In this document: positions 1 to 5,900 of the stretch, piece by piece
Numbering within the stretch: position 1 is the stretch's first letter
Layout: each line of letters opens with the position of its first letter
Assembly: GCA_946886675.1 (NCBI GenBank)
Contig: CAMPIZ010000114.1
Span: 1-6,034 of the forward strand
Length of the DNA stretch: 6,034 nucleotides
Direction: 5' to 3'
From: an uncultured Flavobacterium sp.
GTDB taxonomy: Bacteria > Bacteroidota > Bacteroidia > Flavobacteriales > Flavobacteriaceae
The notes under the pieces: model-generated
Told to the model about the DNA's origin: nothing
Databases searched by the model: none
Seen by the model: the letters and a program-made list of their open reading frames with translations, nothing else
Program-made: the position numbers and the translations under genes

Positions 1-63
1 CTCTTCTCCTGATACAGAATAGTCTTTTACAGTAATATAAACTTTATTTTTAGAGAAATCCAT
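1..63 (-). CDS. N-terminal fragment of a probable class I SAM-dependent methyltransferase (cut by left edge)
   Basis: Only the first 21 codons are in the window. They run from an ATG at 63-61 to the left edge with no stop. The peptide starts MDFSKNKVYITVKDYSVSGEE. The stretch VKDYSVSGEE resembles, from memory, the start of flavobacterial class I SAM-dependent methyltransferases (motif roughly V-K-D-x-S-V-S-G-E), which are often found next to mnmG in this group. The catalytic and SAM-binding parts lie outside the window, so the product is an inference from a short N-terminus and the neighbourhood. The start codon overlaps the TAA of the upstream lipoprotein gene by one base (TAATG), so translation is probably coupled by termination-reinitiation. 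The reading frame and start are well supported; the name is tentative. Confidence 0.55.
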   Translation of the reverse strand, partial: MDFSKNKVYITVKDYSVSGEE

Positions 64-587
64 TATAAGCTGTAGTATTCTTCTTTAAGGTCTTTTAAAT
101 ATTTTAAAACTATATTGTGGTATAGAGACTTTTCCGAAAGACAATCGTCACCATAGTCGTCAGTAACGGATATTGCGAGAAATTTTACCTTAGATCCTAC
201 AACAGCGTTATCAGGAACTACATTTGATGCTATATAATTTGAAGTATCAAAATATTTATTAATCTCATCCTGATTGTACAACATAACGTTGAACCTTTTA
301 TTTTCCAAAGTAATATCATATTCTATATCATAAAACTTTGGAAGGCTATATTTATCCATCAAAAACTGATTGAAAGTTATTCTTTTAGGATCATTCTCAA
401 AAATAAATGCTGTTAGTCCTTTATCTCGCCCTAATACTTCTTTTCCGTTCTCTACAAGAATATAATCTGAAACATCTACTACATATCTTGATGTAGAACA
501 ACTGAAAGATATAAATAAGAAAAACAGAAAAAACCCTTTATAAAAAAGGGCTTTATTTGTACGTTCCACGTGAAACATTGTGTTCAT
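63..587 (-). CDS. Small predicted lipoprotein of unknown function (174 aa)
   Basis: I do not recognise the family. The N-terminus has basic residues (R9, K12, K17), a Phe-rich hydrophobic core (about residues 18-28) and a lipobox-like FSC with Cys at residue 30. This suggests export and lipidation by signal peptidase II. The mature part (about 145 aa) is polar with many Asp, Asn, Tyr and Lys, has no further membrane segment, and shows no catalytic motif I can name. No acidic cluster follows the Cys directly (C-S-T-S-R), so there is no clear surface-export signal of the kind described in Flavobacterium and Capnocytophaga; a periplasm-facing anchor is my guess. The ATG at 587-585 overlaps the mnmG TAA (TAATG), and GGGAAG lies a few bases upstream, so I chose it. 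An ATG at 578-576 (residue 4) or the GTG at residue 7 would give a more usual, shorter n-region. A parS variant and a terminator hairpin lie within the first 19 codons. The stop overlaps the next gene by one base. Confidence 0.75.
   Translation of the reverse strand: MNTMFHVERTNKALFYKGFFLFFLFISFSCSTSRYVVDVSDYILVENGKEVLGRDKGLTAFIFENDPKRITFNQFLMDKYSLPKFYDIEYDITLENKRFNVMLYNQDEINKYFDTSNYIASNVVPDNAVVGSKVKFLAISVTDDYGDDCLSEKSLYHNIVLKYLKDLKEEYYSL
528..554 (-). terminator. Rho-independent terminator-like hairpin inside the lipoprotein signal-peptide codons
   Basis: Read on the minus strand, AAAGCCCTTT (554-545), a five-base loop (544-540) and AAAGGGTTTT (539-530) form a 10-bp stem with one G-U pair. 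The core CCCTTT/AAAGGG pairs perfectly. A run of six U starts right after the GGG (533-528). This is the usual layout of a flavobacterial intrinsic terminator. It lies 33 nt past the mnmG stop, where a terminator would be expected, but within codons 12-19 or so of the downstream gene. It would end or attenuate the ybeY-mnmG transcript. Structure is seen directly; activity is inferred. On the plus strand the T-run is interrupted, so termination in that direction would be weak. Confidence 0.6.
562..577. other. parS site (asymmetric variant), ParB centromere-binding sequence
   Basis: The plus strand reads CGTTCCACGTGAAACA. It matches the widespread bacterial parS consensus TGTTNCACGTGAAACA at all positions but the first, and differs from the three other copies in this window by one central-arm base (GAAAC instead of GGAAC). 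It lies within codons 4-9 of the lipoprotein reading frame, encoding MFHVER, 10 nt beyond the mnmG stop. ParB loads on parS as a CTP-dependent clamp and spreads to form the partition complex. About 1.9 kb separate it from the main cluster. Confidence 0.8.
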
Positions 588-2458
588 TATCTTCCCATAT
601 GTATTAAAAGCACAGAAACATCACTTGGCGAAACACCGCTTATGCGTGAAGCCTGAGATATTGTTACAGGCCGAATTTTCTTCATTTTTTCTCTTGCCTC
701 GTATGAAAGAGACTTAATTTTATCGTAATCAAAGTTCTCAGGAATTTTTACATCTTCAAGCCTGTTAAGTTTATCTGCATTATTTTTTTCTTTTTCTATA
801 TATCCTGAATATTTAACCTGAATCTCTGCCTGTTCTATAACCTCTCTGTCAAGATTATTTTCCTGCACATACTCCTGCACCTTTTCAAACTTAAGTATAT
901 CTTCAAGATCTATTTGTGGCCTGGAAAATATTTTAAACATTTTATCCGGCTGATTAATGAGAGCAGATTCTTTAGATTCAAGTATTGGGTTAGCCTCCTC
1001 AATCCTTACACTGGTTTCTTTAAAAAAGTTCACAAAAGCATCAGATTCATCTCTTTTCTTTTCCATCCTTTTCATACGATCTTCACCCGCAAGCCCAACT
1101 TCATAAGAAAGCGGTGTAAGCCTGAAATCCGCATTATCCTGCCTAAGCAATGTTCTATACTCCGCTCTTGACGTAAACATACGGTAAGGTTCCTCTGTTC
1201 CTTTCGTAATAAGATCATCAATTAAAACCCCAATATATGCCTCATTACGCTTTAGTATAAGCGGATCTTTACCGTGCACTTTTAAATGAGCATTGATACC
1301 GGCCATTAAGCCTTGGGAAGCTGCTTCCTCATAACCCGTAGTACCATTAATCTGTCCGGCAAAGTATAAGTTTTCTACCAGCTTTGTTTCAAGTGTATGC
1401 TTTAACTGCGTTGGCGGAAAATAATCATATTCTATAGCATATCCGGGACGGAAGAACTTTACATTTTCAAAACCGGCTACAGAACGCAGCGCTTTAAACT
1501 GCACATCTTCCGGTAATGAAGTGGAAAATCCGTTAACGTAAACTTCTACTGTATCCCAACCTTCAGGTTCTACAAAAAGCTGATGACGGTCTTTATCAGC
1601 AAAGCGATTTATTTTGTCTTCAATTGAAGGGCAATATCTAGGCCCTAAACTTTTAATCCTTCCATTAAACATAGGTGAACGGTCAAACCCTTCGCGAAGC
1701 AGATCGTGCACTTGTTCTGAAGTATATGTCATATGACAGGAGCGCTGCCTTGTTAATGGCCTGGTAATATCAAGATATGAGAACTTGTCCGGATTATCGT
1801 CGCCAGGCTGTTCTATCATTTTTGAATAATCAAGAGAGCGTCCATCTACACGAGGAGGTGTGCCGGTTTTCATTCTGCCTGCAGTGAAACCTGCGTTCAC
1901 TAAATCTTGAGTTATTCCATAAGAAGCACCCTCTCCTGCTCTTCCTCCTCCAAACTGTTTTTCACCAATATGTATTAAACCATTTAAAAAGGTACCATTG
2001 GTAAGTACTACAGACTTAGCTTTTATTTCTATTCCAAGAGAAGTTCTTACTCCTATAACTTTGTCATTTTCTATAATAAGGCCGGAAATCATTTCCTGAT
2101 AAAAATCAAGATTAGGAGTTTGCTCCAGCATTAATCTCCATTCTTCAGCAAAACGCATGCGATCACTTTGCACTCTCGGACTCCACATGGCAGGCCCTTT
2201 AGATTTATTCAGCATTTTAAACTGTATAGCCGTTTTATCCGACACAATACCCGAATAACCGCCAAGCGCATCAATCTCTCTTACAATTTGTCCTTTCGCT
2301 ATTCCTCCCATTGCCGGATTGCACGACATCTGCGCAATATTTTGCAGACTCATGGTAACCAAAAGCGTTTTTGAACCCATATTAGCAGCAGCAGCGGCAG
2401 CCTCACTTCCTGCATGCCCCGCACCTACTACAATCACATCATAAACATCCTGAAACAT
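587..2458 (-). CDS. mnmG: tRNA uridine-5-carboxymethylaminomethyl(34) synthesis enzyme MnmG (GidA)
   Basis: FAD-dependent enzyme that, with the GTPase MnmE, uses methylene-tetrahydrofolate and NADH to install the (carboxymethyl)aminomethyl group on C5 of wobble uridine U34 in certain tRNAs; cytoplasmic. The 623-aa length is normal (E. coli about 629). Visible signatures are the dinucleotide-binding GAGHAG at residues 12-17, SCNPAMGGIAKG at 45-56 with Cys46, GPRYCPSIEDK at 272-282 with Cys276 (the two functionally important cysteines of the family), FAGQINGTTGYEEAASQG at 366-383, and the TSRAEYR segment near 429-435. The C-terminal MnmE/tRNA-binding helical domain ends ISGVSPSDVSVLLIHMGR. The ATG at 2458 is fixed by the canonical MFQxxYDVIVVGAGHAG start and by a perfect AAGGAGGT just upstream. 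The gene follows ybeY after a 96-nt gap holding parS sites, and its TAA overlaps the next ATG. It appears intact. Confidence 0.98.
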   Translation of the reverse strand: MFQDVYDVIVVGAGHAGSEAAAAAANMGSKTLLVTMSLQNIAQMSCNPAMGGIAKGQIVREIDALGGYSGIVSDKTAIQFKMLNKSKGPAMWSPRVQSDRMRFAEEWRLMLEQTPNLDFYQEMISGLIIENDKVIGVRTSLGIEIKAKSVVLTNGTFLNGLIHIGEKQFGGGRAGEGASYGITQDLVNAGFTAGRMKTGTPPRVDGRSLDYSKMIEQPGDDNPDKFSYLDITRPLTRQRSCHMTYTSEQVHDLLREGFDRSPMFNGRIKSLGPRYCPSIEDKINRFADKDRHQLFVEPEGWDTVEVYVNGFSTSLPEDVQFKALRSVAGFENVKFFRPGYAIEYDYFPPTQLKHTLETKLVENLYFAGQINGTTGYEEAASQGLMAGINAHLKVHGKDPLILKRNEAYIGVLIDDLITKGTEEPYRMFTSRAEYRTLLRQDNADFRLTPLSYEVGLAGEDRMKRMEKKRDESDAFVNFFKETSVRIEEANPILESKESALINQPDKMFKIFSRPQIDLEDILKFEKVQEYVQENNLDREVIEQAEIQVKYSGYIEKEKNNADKLNRLEDVKIPENFDYDKIKSLSYEAREKMKKIRPVTISQASRISGVSPSDVSVLLIHMGR

Positions 2459-2461
2459 ATT

Positions 2462-2469
2462 ACCTCCTT
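2462..2469 (-). promoter_or_regulatory. Perfect Shine-Dalgarno sequence of mnmG
   Basis: The minus strand reads AAGGAGGT followed by AAT and the mnmG ATG. It is fully complementary to the 16S rRNA 3' end. The spacing from GGAGG to ATG is 4 nt, on the short side. Strong Shine-Dalgarno sequences are uncommon in Flavobacteriia, whose ribosomes mostly sequester the anti-Shine-Dalgarno, so this one stands out. It directly abuts a parS palindrome. Confidence 0.7.
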
Positions 2470-2485
2470 TGTTCCACGTGGAACA
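2470..2485. other. parS site, perfect 16-bp palindrome, at the mnmG ribosome-binding site
   Basis: TGTTCCACGTGGAACA is a perfect inverted repeat and contains GTTCCACGTGGAAC, the parS core known from Pseudomonas and Myxococcus. It ends at the first base of the mnmG AAAGGAGG tract, 11 nt before the start codon. ParB bound here would cover the 5' leader of mnmG. Its centre is 43 bp from that of the next copy. Confidence 0.9.
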
Positions 2486-2491
2486 TTATTT

Positions 2492-2541
2492 TAAATCTAT
2501 TGTTAATAACAACGTTCCACGTGGAACACTGTAAATCTATT
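2492..2541 (-). repeat. Two copies of a 10-bp direct repeat in the inter-parS spacers
   Basis: AATAGATTTA (minus strand) occurs at 2541-2532 and 2501-2492, 40 bp apart, once in each spacer between the three clustered parS sites. Together with the palindromes it suggests a decayed tandem duplication of a unit of about 43-46 bp. TAGATTTA inside it also differs by one base from the Bacteroidota -7 box TAnnTTTG, but no TTG lies at the expected 17-23 nt upstream. Confidence 0.5.
2513..2528. other. parS site, middle copy in the ybeY-mnmG gap
   Basis: The plus strand reads CGTTCCACGTGGAACA, holding the complete 14-bp palindrome GTTCCACGTGGAAC with only the outermost base pair unmatched. It lies wholly in the non-coding gap. 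Its centre is 43 bp from the copy nearest mnmG and 46 bp from the copy in ybeY, roughly four helical turns each way. Confidence 0.9.
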
Positions 2542-2554
2542 AGCAAGACAAGCT

Positions 2555-2974
2555 TTATTGTTCCACGTGGAACATCTTAATTTTTTCGTCTTCTTTTCTA
2601 CGCATTAAAGATGATTCGTCTTCTGTTTTGTCTTTATATCCACAGTAGTGAAGTATGCCATGTGACATCACTCTTTTCAATTCTTCCTCAAAAGAAACAT
2701 TAAACTCCGCGGCATTCTCTTTAACTCTCTCGACAGAAATAAAAACATCTCCGCTTATAAGATTACCCATTGTGTAATCAAAACTGATGATATCTGTAAG
2801 AGTATTGTGGTTTAAAAATTCGATATTTTTTTGAAGCAAATATTCATCATCGCAAAAAATGTAATTAATCTCCCCTTCTGTTTTATCTTCAGACTCTATT
2901 ATCCTTGATATCCATTCTTCAAACTGAGCCTCATTATTAAGCTCAAAATTCGTCTTATAATTAAAACTAATCAT
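2555..2974 (-). CDS. ybeY: Endoribonuclease YbeY, 16S rRNA maturation RNase
   Basis: Single-strand-specific metallo-endoribonuclease that acts in 16S rRNA 3'-end maturation and in ribosome quality control; cytoplasmic. The 139-aa length suits the Bacteroidota form. Residues 58-80 (TLTDIISFDY, then GDVFIS) are the family's conserved N-T-x-T-D-x-x-S-F and G-D-x-x-I-S motifs. The metal site is HGILHYCGYKD with His105, His109 and Asp115, that is H-x3-H-x5-D; the third ligand is Asp where E. coli has His, which I believe is usual in this phylum. A MRRKED stretch follows. The last residues, MFHVEQ, are encoded by a parS site and look like a DNA-driven tail rather than part of the fold. The ATG at 2974 lies inside the last codons of the upstream DUF4175 gene (8-nt overlap, ATGATTAG), so translation is probably coupled. 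A promoter-like sequence lies about 45 nt upstream. Confidence 0.95.
   Translation of the reverse strand: MISFNYKTNFELNNEAQFEEWISRIIESEDKTEGEINYIFCDDEYLLQKNIEFLNHNTLTDIISFDYTMGNLISGDVFISVERVKENAAEFNVSFEEELKRVMSHGILHYCGYKDKTEDESSLMRRKEDEKIKMFHVEQ
2559..2574. other. parS site, perfect 16-bp palindrome, inside the 3' end of ybeY
   Basis: TGTTCCACGTGGAACA is identical to the copy at the mnmG ribosome-binding site. It overlaps the last codons of ybeY (ATG TTC CAC GTG GAA CAA), directly before the TAA. This is the outermost member of the cluster of three. Confidence 0.9.
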
Positions 2975-5900
2975 CTTTTCTGAAATAGGTTTGTACCCTC
3001 TGATTAAAATTAGGGCGCAAAGGTAAGCTTTGTCTATTTAATATTTCAATACTATTTAAATATTCTTTAAGCTCATCCGGCATATCGTTTACATTGTTAT
3101 TAAACTCTTTAGTGTTGGTTTGCGACTGTCTTTTGTTCTCTTCACCCTGTTGCTTTATAGCTTTGTCGAGCTTTAAAAGTTGATATTTAAGGTTAAGCAT
3201 TTTTTGCAGGGTTTCGTTCTTAAAACCTTTATTTAATAATTGTTTTTCAATATCCTTCATTTGCTGTAAAGCACGCTGGCCATTGCCACCCATTCCTTCT
3301 TTTTCTAAAGCCTTTTCAAGTGCATCTCTTAATCTTTGCTGCTCTTTATAAATCTCAAGCAGTTCACCTGCATCACCCTCCCCGCTTTGCCCGCCGCCAG
3401 GATTTTTTTTCTCGCCCTCCTGCCCGGGCTTCTCCCCGTTCTTCTGGCCTTTTTCCATGCCCTTCTTCATTTCTTCCGACAGGCCCTGTTGTTTCTGAAT
3501 AATATCTTTGAGTTGCATACCGCCCTCCCCCTGTCCTGGTTTAGCTTTACCTATACCGGAACCCTGCATCTGCATTTGCATATTGTTTAATACATCGCTT
3601 AAGTAATCTGCAAGTTTATTTGCCGATGTTACTGCATACTGCTGGTTAGAAACTCCTCTGGGAACAATGTTTTCTGCAAGATCAGTCAGTGCCTTATCAA
3701 CGTAGTAATGAACATTACCAACCTCCTTAGTAATTTCTTCTGTTATCATTGGGTTTCTCAAAGACATGGCGAAGATACTATCATCAATATGGCGAAATTG
3801 CTGTTTTAAGTCCTGTTGCTTTTTAAGGTTTTTACTAAAAGATGGAGAACCCGAAGACATATTTTTAAACTGTCCCATAACATCTTCCTGAGAGAAAGAA
3901 TAAGCTAAGAGGTTGTCTAGAATCTGACGGAGCATTTTAGAATCTTCCTCAAGCTGCTCCATACCTCCTGCCATCATCATTTGCATCATCTGGCCACCCA
4001 TTTGTTTCATTTTCTGACCGGCAGATTTTTGTTTAGGCGCAGCCTGCTGCTTATTATCTTTTTCAAGTTCATCGGTAGCCTTTTCCATATCCTGTTCAAT
4101 ACTTTCCTCTTCATTTTTATCAGAAGGAATATCCATCGGCTTTTTAAGCTCTTTATTTTGCTTTTCAAGCTCTCGCATTTCCTCCTGCAGCTTATCAAAT
4201 TCTTTATTGATATTTTGCTGTTTTTCTGTAGAATTGTCTTTTTGGTCGGCTAGCTTTTCCTGTTTTTCACCAAGTTTCTCAAGCTGGTCGGCAAGCTGCT
4301 CAGCCTTCTTTTCCACATAAAAGCGTTTGGTTAACTCAACAAGCTGCTCTAAATTTTTTGTCTGATTTTTCGCATTTTGTTTAAGCCTTTCCATTTTGTC
4401 AAATAGCTCCTCTTTCTCAATTTTATCATTAAGTTTTTGGAGCTCTTCCAGAAGCTTTTCATTTTTTTCAGCTTCCTTTTCCTGATTTTCAAGACGCTTC
4501 ATCAGTTCTTCTTTAACTTCATCCCTTTTCTCAGGATTAAATTCATGCAGGTTATCATTAAGCTTTTTGGAAAACTCTTTCATACGTTCTTCCGCAAGCT
4601 TTTGCCGTTCTATAAAATCTTCAATTTTTTTAAGATCTTTAAAATCAAGAGAAGATTTTTCCTTATTCATTTTCTGAAGCTTGTCCAGTTCGCTTAACTG
4701 CCTGTCCTGATTTTTAATTGATTTTTCAAGGCTGTTAATGTTACTGTTTTGCTCTTGTAATGATTTTTCCTGTTTCTCATCCTGTGTTAACTCTTTGTGA
4801 CCAAAGACAGCAGACTTGCTGCTTTTGAAACTATGAACGGCATCATTGTCAAAAACCTCAAAATAGTATTCGTATGAAATACCTGCTTTAATATTTAGCC
4901 CGTTAGGAAAGTTGTAATAAAATCTGTCAAATACATCTTTCTTTACTGGCAAATTAAATCTCTTAATATCATCAGGATTATTTACAGGATAATAAACCAC
5001 CTGCAATTTACTTAGCCCATAGTCATCTGATACCTGTCCTAAAATAATATCCTTCTTAAGATTTAAACTATCCGGAGCTACAGAAACCTGTATAGATGGA
5101 TACTGATCTTTAACCGTAGAGAGCTGGTATTGTAACTTTTCATGGTTTTTTACAGCAGAATTGGATGTTATTATTTGATAATCAGTATTTTGTAATATAT
5201 TTTTATTGAAAGTAAAATTATTTTCCTTTTTAGAAAAAGCGGTTTCATTATTATCTGATATCCACACTATAGATCCGGTTGCAACGGCTTCTACATTCCA
5301 GGTAACCTTAGTTCCTTCAGGCACTACGGCATTACCTGTTCCACGAATAACCTCGGCTTTCCTATTCAGATAAGAAGGAAACTGAAGAACCATCTCAAAA
5401 TTAGAGATAGTAGGTACCGCTACCACATTTAGTTCATAGGGTTGCGAAACTACATCATTAGCCGATAAAACAAATTCGGTATCACCCGAAGGTTTTTCAA
5501 AACGATATTCAAAAACACCGGGCTTTGTATTTTCAAGATAATAATTTTCGGTGCCAATTGTAATCATCGCATTTTCAGGGACTATATTACCTATAGTTTT
5601 AACCTGAAGTAAAAAATCTGTACCCTGCTGTGCTGTAAGTGATGGATTAGCAATAACAAATTGAAAGGGTGCTGGTGGAGTATAATGCTTATCATAATGC
5701 ACTACCCTGTCAAAGCTTTGTGTAATTACATTAGAATTTCCACTAAGAGCAAATACAAGTATAAGCAAAACGGGTATTGCTGCATATGGGAGGTACTTAA
5801 TGTTCTTTTTAAAATTTACAGCATTTGCAAAAGGTACAGGCTGAAGACTGTTAGCCTTTTGCTCAATAGATGCCAATAAAAGTTCAGATTGTCTTGATTC

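Noticed and set aside
398..405. TATTTTTG on the minus strand as a -7 box inside the lipoprotein gene
   Set aside because: No TTG lies at the required distance upstream; in AT-rich DNA such a match is expected by chance.
914..2374. Plus-strand open frames opposite mnmG
   Set aside because: They lie wholly inside a fully conserved minus-strand gene and encode basic, unpatterned peptides.
2492..2541. TAGATTTA boxes as -7 elements of a separate mnmG promoter
   Set aside because: They differ from TAnnTTTG at the last base, and no TTG lies 17-23 nt upstream of either copy, so they were kept only as a repeat.
2470..2574. The GTTCCACGTGGAAC palindromes as transcription terminators or CRISPR-like repeats
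   Set aside because: They have no loop and no following U-run. There are only three, the spacers share sequence, and the core is the known parS motif.
3320..4697. Several plus-strand open frames of 60-90 codons opposite the DUF4175 gene
   Set aside because: They mirror the biased Glu/Lys/Gln and Gly codons of the coiled coil and linker (giving Phe/Leu/His-rich peptides) and have no family-like features or neighbours on that strand.
5874..5876. TTG as the start codon of the DUF4175-like protein, giving a 969-aa protein
   Set aside because: The frame continues upstream without a stop to the window edge, and the 52 extra residues include the family-like IIGNHFSEVSDKLTNFLQLS. The true start is outside the window.
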